Numbered from the stretch's first letter, positions 34,772 through 44,782 are shown. The stretch is DNA of 64,000 nt from Anodontia alba (GCA_964016985.1 OZ024821.1:122820035-122884034), one strand, 5' to 3'. Program-made: numbers and translations. Notes: generated by a model not told the origin, from the sequence alone.

Positions 34772-36400
34772 CAGAGTTCTCGGAAACGCCGAATCCGGCG
34801 TATTTTTACGCCTATTTTTTGCTTTTGTACGCGTAAAATTTCCTTCCGAGGATTCTCATTTACGCTTTATTGCCACCGGACGTCCAAACTGAACTTCAAA
34901 GACGTACCCCGGACTTCCGAAATTTCTTTTGTCCGTCGAAATCGATACCCGAGATGTCCAAAAAATTGTCAAAAAGCCCGCCCACTTTTAACGAGTTGTA
35001 TGATGTTTGCCCCGCCTACTTATTGGAAATTCGCTACCTGTGTTGACTGAGCTTTAAGGACGTCCCACTCTCCGCTTGCGGGAGTTTTATTGACATCGGT
35101 GTCAAGCGTCGCGGCACCCTTTTGATGGCTGCGTAATCACTGTGTGTATTTGTCACGCATGCTGAGTTGATTAATTGATGTTTGTATAATTAAACTTTCT
35201 TCTGCGACACCCGAAAATATTCGGTGAAATTATATGGTCATTATTATTTTTAAATATTCACGTCTTAAAATCTTAAATTATTATTTTGCTAAGAACGTGT
35301 GTGGTCTGAAAACACCACAACACTTCCGGGAGTTACCGAGTGAAATTAAATAAATAAATAACAATTATGCACAGAACCTTAATTTAAATCTATTCAAATT
35401 TAGAAGCTTACGTTTGTCATGACAACAAAAGCAATTTCTCAAATGTGAAGAAAACATATTTTTCGTCAAAATTTTCGGAAAACCCGTTTCTAAATTCGTA
35501 GCCTTGTTCCGGCTGCGCTGTTTACCAGCGCGGAAAAGACGCAAAGTAAGTCTATATACAGGCGAATTGCGATGGTTTTGCTTGCTATTCTCCGCGAACG
35601 AACGTATTGCTGTTGGTAACTCATCGAGAGCTGCCTTTTATTTGTTTGTTGTTGCACATGTCGGCGCCGTTTTCCCGCAATTTTTGTGAAGTAAGCAACT
35701 CGCTCGCTCGCTCGTGTTGATCAGCTTCAGTCCGAGCAAATATTTCATTAAATACATTTCTGCAAAATAATTTCAGCATAGTTTGTTTTTAAGAAAACAT
35801 GTTTTGGGTGTTTTCTCTCATGTATTTTCTTTTCTTTTTTTCTTTCTCTGGGCTTTGAAACGAACGCGAAGTTGGACCAATGTTGATGCTTTCTCTAAGG
35901 TCCGACATACAAGTACAGGCATTCCAAAAAGATGCGATCGAATTTTAATAAGCGATAAGGATATGTTTAAAACACATCTAAGAGAAGTGTATATATCATG
36001 ATGATTCTGTGTGACACTGAGTTAAGAACCTCTGTTCTACTAAAGAAAGGGCAGACTACCGCAGCAGAGAAAAAAGTGGGACTTCCTAGATTTTCCTGTG
36101 GGACTTCAAAATTTGAAGGGTAGGAAGTCTGGGACTTCCTGAGTCTGGAAGTTAATGGAAGTCCTGTCACTATTTCCTAAGCCCCAAAAGCTTTTGGATC
36201 CTTACCAGACACTCAGTGGTTAAGGTTAACTATGTTGAAAAATGAAGTTGTCCAGACAATGTCCTTAAATATTAAGTTTTCATATTTAGCCGAAAACTCC
36301 AAGTTTTCTAGGTCAAACTCCTATTTTTCAATTTTAACTCCAACTTTTCTCAGAGATGGATTCTTAAACTCCTGTTTTCAAAATCCTAGTGAGAACTCGG
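34772..36400. mobile_element. 1.6-kb terminal-inverted-repeat element inserted in the RTE
   Basis: Outer ends are CAGAGTTCTC at 34772 and GAGAACTCGG at 36391-36400, inverted with one mismatch. GTACC flanks both sides (34767-34771 and 36401-36405), a 5-bp target duplication. Removing the insert and one GTACC restores the RTE reading DRVPR. Inside there is no recognisable transposase, only AT-rich sequence, a CTCG repeat near 35700 and GGACTTCCT-rich sequence at 36080-36180 resembling MITE-D. Non-autonomous; superfamily not assigned. Confidence 0.75.
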
Positions 36401-37028
36401 GTACCTAGGAAGGTCATCTGGTGGGTGTAGAGGAGTGGATTGTGCGACTGGTGCAGGGGATGTATGCAAATGCGCGAAGCCGTGTCCGTGTTGGTGAGGG
36501 GTTAGGTGAAGTTTGAAGTGAAAGTTGGTGTTCACCAAGGATCAGTACTCAGCCCACTGCTCTTCATAATTGTGCTTGAAGCCTTATTACGAGAGTTCCG
36601 CTCTGGGGTCCCCTGGGAGAACCTCTATGCCGATGACCTTGTTATCATCGCTGAATCACTTGAGGAATGTGTCAGGAGGCTCCTGACTTGGAAAGAATCA
36701 ACAGAGAAGAAAGGACCGAGAGTAAATGCAGAAAAGACAAAGATCATGATCTGTGGTACGGGACTGGACCTCCTGCAGGCGAGTTTCCATGCGCCGTCTG
36801 TTGCACTGGAGTGGGCAGCAACAGCATCTTCTGCAATGGCTGCAAGCACTGGGTGCACAAGAAATGCAGTGGGCTCAAGCGCTTGAAAAAGGACCCTGAC
36901 TACAGGTGTACACGGTGCCAGGGAACTGCACGCCCCTTGGATGGCAGACCACAGGAAGAAGTGCAGGTCGGACCTGACAAGCTTGAGGTGGTAGCTTCCT
37001 TTTGCTACCTAGGAGACATGCTCTCAGC
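36401..37028 (+). pseudogene. RTE reverse transcriptase 3' half with PHD-type finger
   Basis: Continues the RTE: VEEWIVRLVQGMYANARSR, VKVGVHQGSVLSPLLF, then catalytic YADDLVII near 36626-36645. A frameshift near 36770 leads to a zinc-finger module at about 36787-36921. Its cysteines are spaced C-x2-C-x10-C-x2-C-x4-H-x2-C-x14-C-x2-C, starting CAVCCTGVGSNS and ending YRCTRC. This matches the C4HC3 pattern of PHD fingers. Then come PLDGRPQEEVQVG and SFCYLGDMLSAAGG, where a SINE interrupts. Confidence 0.8.
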
Positions 37029-37042
37029 AGCAGGTGGCTGTG

Positions 37043-37353
37043 TTTGTTTGTTTGTGTTGAGGTTTTACAGCCCAGTCAACCCAATGGGGTCATGTCGAGC
37101 GCGGTCAGTTTACTTAACCACACGTTTACTGGGCAGGCTTAGTCCTCTAAGCGGTTAGTCAGTATTGTGCACATTCTTTCGCCAGAAACTGACAACTGCC
37201 CTTCTTGAATCAGGGGAAGGGAGAGAATGACCGTAGAAAATATTTCATGATCAATCTCCACGAAAGAATGTTGCCGACCTCGGCGGGGGTTGAACCCGCG
37301 ACCTCCTGGTCTCCAGTCGGACGGCGCATCCAACTGAGCCACCGGGGCCGGCT
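37043..37353 (-). mobile_element. tRNA-derived SINE, full length, inserted in the RTE
   Basis: Minus-oriented. The tRNA-like head at the high-coordinate end has box A TGGCTCAGTTGG and box B GGTTCAACCCC. The body ends with AACCTCAACACAAACAAAC. Flanked by perfect 14-bp duplications AGCAGGTGGCTGTG (37029-37042 and 37354-37367). The tRNA isotype of the head is unclear. Confidence 0.9.
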
Positions 37354-37367
37354 AGCAGGTGGCTGTG

Positions 37368-37944
37368 AACTCTCAACCACAACACGTGTGAAAACTGCCT
37401 GGAAGAAGTTCAAGGATCTGCTATCTGTTCTCTCTTCACGCCACCTCTCTTTCAAAACACGTGGCCGTGTTTACAGCTCTTGTGTGTGGAGCCGATGCTC
37501 CATGCCAGCGAGACTTGGCCATTCACAAAGCCGAACCTCCAGCGTCTGCAGCGAAATGACAGGGCAATGATCAGACAGATCTGCAATGTCAGGCCGCAAG
37601 ACACTGTCACCACCAGGTCCAATGAGCTACTTGTGCGGTTTGGCATTGAGGATCTGGACCTCACTCTGAAGGAGAGAAGACTTCGATGGTATGGACATGT
37701 GGAACGCTCCAATGGTGCAGTTAAGACAGCCTTTGACATAGAGGCTGATGGAAAGCCTGGCCTGGGAGGCCCAAAATGACATGGAAGCAGCAGACAGAGA
37801 GGGATTGCAGAGAGTGGAAGCTCTCGGCTATCAACCCTCATGATAGATGTACCTGGAGAGCTTGTGTGAGATCTGCCATGCGTGCAGCAAGCCAGCTATC
37901 TGGAAGGGGGCCCACTGATGTGGATGTTGCCCCCGTACCTGAAT
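37368..37944 (+). pseudogene. RTE C-terminal region
   Basis: Resumes after the SINE with STTTRVKTAWKKFKDLLSVL, a frameshift near 37490, then MLHASETWPFTKPNLQRLQ, IEDLDLTLKERRLRWYGHVE and a tail ending SGRGPTDVDVAPVPE and a stop. RRLRWYGHVERS is a common C-terminal motif of such proteins. The TGATGATATGAT tail begins directly after the stop. Confidence 0.8.
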
Positions 37945-38630
37945 GACATGATGATATGATATGATCCCACATCTATAACTGATTTTATAGCTTTTCCCAG
38001 TAATGCTGGCCATCATACTGAAATTAGACGAACATCAGTTATCGTTAAGTTTAGGCCCTTTCTATGATCTTGCTTTCCATTTTGGCTATTTTCGTTTAGT
38101 TTATGTCTGTTCTATTTTTAGATTCTGCTGATTCTCGTTATTTGGATGAAAAAAGAAAAATAATGGGAAACATAAACAGTTTCTGCATGTTATAATGATT
38201 CAAAGTAATTCTAAATATCTTTTTGCAACCTTTGTGAAATGTTCAGATTATAAAATATCGCCATTTTATTACAAACTGGCCAAAACATATCCCTTCCGCG
38301 GCCGTGGCTTTAATACCCCTGTTGAAAGGAAAATTTGATATAAAGTCATAAATAAGTTAGTAATTATACAAATCTTAATTTTGAATACAGCATTTTACAT
38401 ATATGGTAATATAAGATTAAAAGAAATAAGTATCTTGTCCTCGTTTGAACAAATACAAGGAAAAATATTATATCAGGCTCGGATTTTTCGGCTTGGCTCG
38501 GCAGTGGCTTTCATACCCGACCCTCTTTTAGCCCTCACTATAATTTTTTTACTTTTTATTCTCACACAGGCATCTCTGTGCATAATACTCAGTGATGAGG
38601 GCGATGCAGTATCGATAGATAGATGAGAGG

Positions 38631-38781
38631 GTGGACAGGGGAGGCGGGGATACGGGGATAACGGGGGCGGGGGACGGGGGTAAAGGGGACGGGGATAAAG
38701 GGGGCGGGGGACGGGGATAAAAGGGGCGGGCGACGGGGGGAGAGGGGGCGGGGAGTGGGGATATGGAAATTTTGGGGGCGG
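38631..38781 (+). repeat. G-rich minisatellite, quadruplex-prone
   Basis: About seven degenerate units of GGGGACGGGGATAAAGGGGG. Runs of three to six G at 5-10 bp spacing. Confidence 0.85.
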
Positions 38782-39230
38782 GTGTTACACCAAAATTTTA
38801 CTCTATTTTTATGTACTTCAATGCAATAACCAGGTATCAGAAGTATCTAATAGACGTATTGAAGTAAATTCAGGTATATTAACAATGAATCCAGCGTTGA
38901 TTTCACTTCACCGACAAGGAGTGTTCCGCTAAGCGTGGTTTACATTGACTTCGTTTATATCCGATTTCGGTTTATCTCTAGTTGATTACTTCCCTTTGAT
39001 TCCGAAAGTTCACAATATAGCCGTTGTTTCGGTGGCGATCCACACTTTTAGAAATAATTATCCTTCTGCCGTAGACAATCGTTTTATTTGCTCATTTGCT
39101 CATAGTTGGATATGGACTTTTGCGCTGTTAAAAAAATAAATAAATAAATAAATAAAAAAAAATAACAAAACAAAAAACTTCAAGATCCAACATGAATTTT
39201 CTGATAGGTATTCCAAACACGGAATATACA
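38782..39230. other. No gene seen
   Basis: AT-rich; an AAAT repeat at 39133-39165. Confidence 0.4.
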
Positions 39231-39531
39231 CGTTGCCCGGTGGGTTAGTTGGGTGAGGCAAAGGTGTCGTGTGTCTTACGTAACCGGGCGTCCAACTGAT
39301 ATTTGCTTACATTTGGGCAAGGCCTGCTATCCTTGCAGAAGGTAAAGGTAGAGGGGGAATGTTTTTATTTCTTCTGTTTCTTCACTTTCATTCATTTTCC
39401 TTTCTCCACTGTCCCTCTCTTTTATCTCCTCTACTGTCTCCTATCTCTCTTCTCTCTTTTTCTGGGAGACGACACAAAATGACCCACAAGTGTTGACGTG
39501 TCGTTAAACCCCAACTCAATCAAATCAATCA
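39231..39531 (+). mobile_element. Possible second short retroposon family
   Basis: Starts near GTTGCCCGGTGGGTTAGTTG and ends GTGTCGTTAAACCCCAACTC followed by a TCAA-rich tail. I recall this 3' tail from molluscan retroposons. No target duplication found. Confidence 0.4.
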
Positions 39532-39582
39532 CACGCTGACCGGTGACAAAACAGGCACCATTCATAGGCTTATGGACCAATA

Positions 39583-39800
39583 GACATTCCGTGTCCGTGG
39601 TCGTGAATAGTCTATATTAATTGCAAAATATAGTAACTGCTAATTGGTCCGTGAGTAGTGCGTGGTCTGTGAATAGTCCGTAAGTAGTCCGTAATTGGTG
39701 CATCGTACATCGGTCCGCAATCAGATCCTCTGTGAAAAGTCCTTGGTCCGTGAATGGTCAGTTATGGTCCGAAAATTGGTCCGTAAATGGTCCTTAGCAG
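39583..39800 (+). repeat. GGTCCGTGAAT degenerate minisatellite, left array
   Basis: Ten or more units such as TGGTCCGTGAATGGTCAG, opened by ATTCCGTGTCCGTG. Confidence 0.7.
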
Positions 39801-40509
39801 CAATAACATGGTCAGTTAATTGAAAACTACAAAATAACTAAATGATAAATCATAATTTTAACTGATTGTCTCTTATGACCTGTAATCTAAACACTTGATT
39901 TTTGTTTTTTGGATAATTTGACTTGTCGCACTGAATGTGTGATAATTTGTCACCTTGGATGAAACCGTTTTTGGCGTTTTGAACATGTGAATATAAAGCC
40001 AGAATCCGGCATGCGGCAGATACAAAACAGTGGAATTCCGGTCACTTTAAGCAAAGTGAATAAGTGAACTGATACAGTCAAATCCACATCTAACCCCCAA
40101 CACCAAAGGTAAAGACAGACAAATACAATTAAGCAGCCACAAAATGAACAGATGGCAAGCAGAGCTGGCAACTTTTTTCCCAAAATGGTGGCAACACCCA
40201 AACTTATAAACTGAATTATCTTCTTAAACATACATAAAGTAACAAAATGAAGGTACCGCCTCGGAATGGTCAGTAATGAATTACTCGGGGTCGCGCGTGT
40301 ATCTGTGTGCATGTGTGGGCGGGGGTGGGGTGGGGGAGGGGGCTTAAGCTATCTTTTACAGGATCCCAACCCTCGCTCTCAGCTTCCATACTGGTAAAGA
40401 TGTAAATATATATTTGTTCAGTCCGTTTGGAGTCTTCTAACTCGTCCATTAATCATTACGGGCAATAAACAAATCACAGATAATGTCTATAATGAAGCAC
40501 AACTGATAA
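39801..40509. other. No gene seen
   Basis: A 120-codon minus-strand frame at 39950-40312 is hydrophobic and cysteine-rich, but has no recognisable motif. G-rich stretch at 40317-40343. Confidence 0.35.
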
Positions 40510-40872
40510 TAAGCTGTTATGTTTTGATTCTCAAATCCTTTGATAAGATGATCTCTAATTTTAGAGACAGTATATGTTATGTCACTAGGATCAATTCCAT
40601 TGAGGATGCTGACCATATTTGCAATGATGTAAAACCACAGTCATTTGTATTCGTTTGTACAGAGCATTTAAAGTGTCTAACAAAGATTTTCGGCATAGGG
40701 CTAAACATCTTGTTTGCAGTTTGCCATTACAGCGGCACTTGAAATGTAAGTACCGCCTGCACTATCATACAAGTTGACAACATCATCGTCGCAGTTAAGT
40801 TTCGAGAAACAAATCCAGTGCAGACCTACATCATTAGGATGGGTATCAAAAATCTGTACTATTGGATTACTT
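40510..40872 (-). pseudogene. Ulp1-like (C48) cysteine protease fragment
   Basis: Minus strand, three frames. First NDVGLHWICFSKLNCDDDVV, then NLYDSAGGTYISSAAVMAN up to a stop, then FVRHFKCSVQTNTNDCGF, then ANMVSILNGIDPSDITYTVS and IRDHLIKGFEN. The His-Trp, the Asp of YDS, and Gln...Asp-Cys-Gly in QTNTNDCG are, in order, the catalytic His, Asp, Gln and Cys blocks of the C48 (SUMO-protease) family. Frames are broken between YDS and the Gln block and again after DCG, so it is dead. Such domains occur in host proteins and in large DNA transposons; which applies here is open. Confidence 0.65.
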
Positions 40873-40995
40873 CAACGTACATGTAAGTATCTATGCCAAT
40901 GTAAAGTCACGTTATCCATAAGGTCACGCTATTCCGATATTGATATTACTCCTAGTTTTTCCATATATCATAAGTGGCGTTCGTAATTTAAATAA

Positions 40996-41165
40996 CGGTC
41001 CGTGCTTTGTCAAGTCCGTGAATAATAGGGTCTGTTGTTTGTCAAGTCCGTGAATTGTAGGTCTGTATCCGTGAATAATTTGTCCGTATTTTGTTATGCA
41101 GTCCGTGTATTGTCAATAGGTCGGTAAGTCCATGATTCCGTGTCCGTGCTTTGTCAACCACCACA
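40996..41165 (+). repeat. GTCCGTGAAT degenerate minisatellite, right array
   Basis: Units TGTCAAGTCCGTGAAT and similar, closed by ATTCCGTGTCCGTGC, the same phrase that opens the left array. Confidence 0.7.
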
Positions 41166-41635
41166 CACGTTCGCCATTTAACTCTCAGCTTTTGAGATAA
41201 CCACGAAAAAGATTATTGTTCTCACGGACCCCTAAGTGTGGGACCATGCTTATCAAAAAATATTAAAAGAAGATGCAGATTTACATGATATTCTTGAGTT
41301 TTGATTTCAGTAATTAATACGACTGTTTTTGTGCCAATGTGGATCAGTTAAGACCGGGACCTAGGCCCACCACATTTTGTTCTTGGCCAGTTTAGGACCG
41401 GATCAAGGCCCACCACCTTGTGATACCTGTTTTCCATATGGCTCATATACAGGCCCTTATGCAGACTTTTGAAATGGAGGGTGCAAATCTTTAGCTATTC
41501 TGTAAAGGGGGTGCAAATGCTAATCCGATTTAGGTGCAAAAATTAGGGGTGTTGTTTGGGGTCAAAATCTGCATGAATGTATATTGCAGTCATGTTTGAA
41601 TTTAATTATAGCGTTGGGGATATTAGAAATTCTGA
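41166..41635. other. No gene seen
   Basis: AT-balanced; short direct repeats TAAGACCGGGACCTAGGCCC and TAGGACCGGATCAAGGCCC near 41350-41410. Confidence 0.4.
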
Positions 41636-41637
41636 TT

Positions 41638-41745
41638 TTGGGGAGGGAATAATTTGCTCGGGGGAGGGAAGTGGGGGTAAGGGGGGAGGGAAGTGGGGAA
41701 AAGGGGGAGGGAAGTGGGGGTAAGGGGGGAGGGAAGTGGGGAATG
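41638..41745 (+). repeat. G-rich 26-bp minisatellite next to exon 1
   Basis: Four units of GGGGGAGGGAAGTGGGG with TAA spacers. It lies 70-175 bp inside intron 1 of the three-exon gene, C-rich on the sense strand. Confidence 0.85.
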
Positions 41746-41813
41746 CCTACCCCCCTGTCCACCCCCTCATAGATAGACTTCGAAATGTTGCACGTGGGGC
41801 AAGTTCAACAAAC

Positions 41814-42201
41814 CTTCCTGATTGTTTATTACATTGATCAATTTTTCCAGTGCAACACATTCTGCTTTGTCCTCTGGTAGCTTCTGGTGCTTTAAAAAGT
41901 TCTTTATGATCTCTACTCCGCGAACAAAAACATCACTGAAGTAATACAATTCATATCTTTTATCAGCTGGTTGTTCGTCATTGGCATCGCAACTTCTCAC
42001 AAATTCCAAGAAGCAAGTGCTTGAAAAGATAGCACTGCTTGACGCGTTACTGTTTTTTATTTTCAGCAAAACAAAACAAGTTTGTAAATTTTCTTCTAAA
42101 AGTTTTATTGCTTCAAGCACCGAATTATATTTGGATGATGAGATCTGCGGAAAGGTTTTTCTTCTTTTAGTTCTTCGAGCATCGCATTCGCCTTCTGCCA
42201 T
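41814..42201 (-). CDS. Exon 1 of a three-exon gene, unknown function
   Basis: Encodes 129 residues plus the first base of a split codon. I chose the ATG at 42199-42201 because the protein that follows begins with a short charged run containing a possible nuclear-localisation cluster (RRTKRRK, residues 9-15). In-frame upstream ATGs exist (one begins MYRVRSAKFG; another is near 42330) and no stop excludes them. The rest is helix-rich, with the stretches EAIKLLEENLQTCFVLLKIK and AECVALEKLINVINNQE. The donor is GAAG|GTTTGT at 41814/41813, a phase 1 break. Joined to the exon at 26314-26529 the split codon becomes GAA and the frame stays open. If not spliced, the frame runs on only about 15 codons to a stop near 41767. 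I recognise no family. The open frame and phase match are seen; the exon chain is inferred. Confidence 0.5.
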
Positions 42202-42279
42202 TTTTTTAAACAGACGGTGCGTACAATCACCGGATCGGACTGTAATGGATCCAAATTTAGCGGATCTGACCCTATACAT

Positions 42280-42355
42280 TTTGATGATACCCAGAATTAC
42301 CGAGACGTCCAGAAATACCGAAACGACCACGAAATACCGGAACGACCAAAATTAA
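42280..42355 (-). repeat. GGTCGTTCCGGTATTTC repeats upstream of exon 1
   Basis: Three to four ~19-bp units on the minus strand within 150 bp of the chosen ATG. Similar units occur at 51762-51812. Confidence 0.55.
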
Positions 42356-42409
42356 AATAATAAACTGGCGGGGGAGAGGGGGTAATGAGGGTTTACAGAA
42401 TACTTGTTT

Positions 42410-42413
<4 letters not shown>

Positions 42414-42460
<47 letters not shown>
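42414..42460. repeat. (GT)n microsatellite
   Basis: About 23 uninterrupted GT units. Confidence 0.95.
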
Positions 42461-42465
<5 letters not shown>

Positions 42466-42777
42466 ATTAGGAATAAGAAAGTAAAGTAGAAAAAAGAAAT
42501 GTTTGTTGATACATGGCAAACTTGCATAACCTTATTAAAGACACAATTTGGATTGCATAACACCCTAAATAAATCTTGCGGTTTGGTGAAGGGAATTAAG
42601 CGTGCCCGTAAAACAAGCCAAATTCTTGCTTGCAGTTATTTTCCCATTGACCACCGTGATATTATTGATAAAATTACCTTCAGCATACACATTTACCTAT
42701 GTTTTTCTTGAGGCCAGTATAGTGTCCCATCTGAATGCGCACGTGATAAAGATAACTCTTCTTTTTGCAAATAACGA

Positions 42778-42844
42778 TGTATGGATGGATGGTCGGGTGG
42801 GTATGTGGTTGTATGGATGGATGGACGGATGGATGGATGGGTGG
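42778..42844. repeat. (ATGG)n microsatellite, interrupted
   Basis: ATGG and variant units; followed by a short (TG) run at 42864-42881. Confidence 0.9.
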
Positions 42845-42884
42845 AAAATTAACATTCAAAAGATGTGTGTGTGTGTGTGTGTTT

Positions 42885-43045
42885 ATTTTAATGTCCCAAA
42901 TGTCCTAAAGTATAAAAACCTATTGTTTGATTTATCATATTAAAGAAAATTAAACTTAAGGTCATTAAGAATCGAAATAATATGATTAGACATGATTAGG
43001 ACAGTGCTGTTTGTTGAATTAAAATAAATCAATAAAAAAACATAA

Positions 43046-43078
<33 letters not shown>

Positions 43079-44330
43079 ACATAACTATAGTTCTTTCGGG
43101 AAATATTCTTCTCGCCTGCATAAGTGTAATATTGAATTCAAAATTCCTGATAACTGTAATAAAACAAAAAATGACTTCGATGCCTTTTGACTATCATAAT
43201 ATCATAAAAAGCCATATGTGCATTCGGACTTAGAAAAAATCAGTTGCTGTTTCTTTCACACTGATAAAGAGTCCAATCCCAATTTTCGGAAATCTCGGGA
43301 AGCAAAAAGACCGAAATGAATATAAACAAATTATATACCATTGTAAAATTCAGAAAACGAGGAAAGTATTCATAACAGGAAAAAAAATTATAACATTTGA
43401 AATGAAAATAGGTTTATATGTGTTTAAAATGTCAAAATTCGCGTTTCTTATAGCTTTTCTCTATATAGTAAGCCATTTGCATACCAGTCTCCTTTTCGAG
43501 TCTCGGGAAGCAAGAAGACATCAAAATAATTTAATAAAATTTATATCATTATAAAGGTAATTATGATTGTCTTTCTTAATACAACAGGTAAAAAATATGA
43601 CATTTGTAAAGAAAATATCTTATATGAAATTTTATTATGCGTTCCCTGTGGTTTCCATTGTAATTATTGGACAGGAAAGTGCGTTCACACCATTCTACGG
43701 AGACCGATAATCTTCGGCTATCTCCAGCGCTATGATGTTGATAATTGGGTATGATACTCGATGACATGCCTCTGTTACAGGCAGAGGCCTGATAAGGGGT
43801 AATTAGATTTGATATCAGCAAATGTTATGACACCCAGGTAAACCTGTGATCTCGATGTTGGCGGCTATCAGATTTCGGAGGTAAACAATAGCAGAAACTG
43901 CATGACAAGGTCTGTACTTAGCTATTTTTTCCCGTATATATAAACTTTGTGGGAGGAAAATGACATAACAAACATATAGTTTCTATATGGAATGATGTAA
44001 ACACGGAATGCGTTATTTGTTTTGAAGTGTGTCCGTTGGATTGAAAATCTCTTCTGGAATTGAAAGTTTTTTTTCAAAGAAGATTTCTTTTTCATTTGCT
44101 TATTCTTTGTTTACCATTTCCATAAAGTATAAGCATTATTGCGGTGTTAGGTAATTGTATCGATTCCTGATCATAGCCTTAGTCCCTTTCTATTTACACC
44201 TCTCTCTTGATTATAGCAGACGTGTAAAAAGCGAAAGACTCTTCCAATTTTGCAAATTAATTACGGTGTCGTCATTTGTATGGTCATTTAAATGATCGGA
44301 GGTATGTTGCATTGATGTCGGAGGACAGAC
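42885..44330. other. No gene seen; ~208-bp imperfect duplication
   Basis: A-tract 43047-43076. TCTCGGGAAGCAAAAAGAC at 43293 and TCTCGGGAAGCAAGAAGAC at 43501 mark a diverged tandem duplication. Confidence 0.45.
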
Positions 44331-44333
44331 TTA

Positions 44334-44635
44334 TTTTTTTTTTTTTTTTTTTTTTTTTTGTTATTCCTGATGTCGGAGAACGGCAAAATATTTAAAGCGA
44401 ATATCACGTCTGTCGCACGGGTAAACGAAATGGAAACTGTTTAAACCACTCGAAAACAAGAGGCTTGATTGGCGAAGATGTAGATAACCAAGCTCCAAAT
44501 GCAGTTTTGTTATTAGAGAAAGCTTTTAATACAGTAGTTTTTCAATGTTCAATCAAAATACTATTTGTTTCTTCAAGTTGATCATCAGGCGATGTGACTA
44601 TATATATTTCATTCTTGCTCAATGTGAAACCTAGC

Positions 44636-44677
<42 letters not shown>

Positions 44678-44746
44678 ATTTCACCAATACCGCTTAGTTG
44701 GTCCAAAATGCAAGAAATGAAGCAGAAATCATGGAAAAAGAGGATA

Positions 44747-44782
<36 letters not shown>

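Larger units (their letters stand above)
32424..37966 (+). mobile_element. RTE-type non-LTR retrotransposon, inactivated
   Basis: Sits between the two foldback arms. About 450 bp of 5' untranslated sequence is followed by an AP endonuclease, linker, reverse transcriptase, a PHD-type zinc finger and a C-terminal region. It ends in the short repeat TGATGATATGATATGAT near 37945-37966, the kind of 3' tail RTE elements carry. It is inactive: frameshifts near 33505, 34240, 34365 and 34560, stops at 33967-33969 and 34696-34698, and two insertions (34772-36400 and 37043-37353). Clade assignment rests on motif style and the 3' tail. Confidence 0.85.
31975..38523. mobile_element. Foldback element with ~450-bp inverted arms, now holding a retrotransposon
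   Basis: The arm at 31975-32423 and the arm at about 38084-38523 are inverted copies, roughly 85-90% alike by eye. Both begin GGGTCGGGTATGAAAGCC at their outer edge. The flanks carry TCTTTTA on both sides (31968-31974 and 38524-38530), extendable to 8 bp with a following G. The duplication shows that the whole unit transposed as one piece. Without the RTE insert the element would be about 1 kb. No transposase is visible. A 7-8 bp duplication would fit a hAT- or P-like mechanism; this is inference. Confidence 0.8.

Noticed and set aside
31975..38523. Polinton/Maverick or large autonomous DNA transposon
   Set aside because: The interior between the long arms is an RTE retrotransposon with two later inserts; no integrase, polymerase B or transposase is present.
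41981..42355. 124-codon plus-strand frame opposite exon 1
   Set aside because: Antisense shadow of the better supported exon 1.
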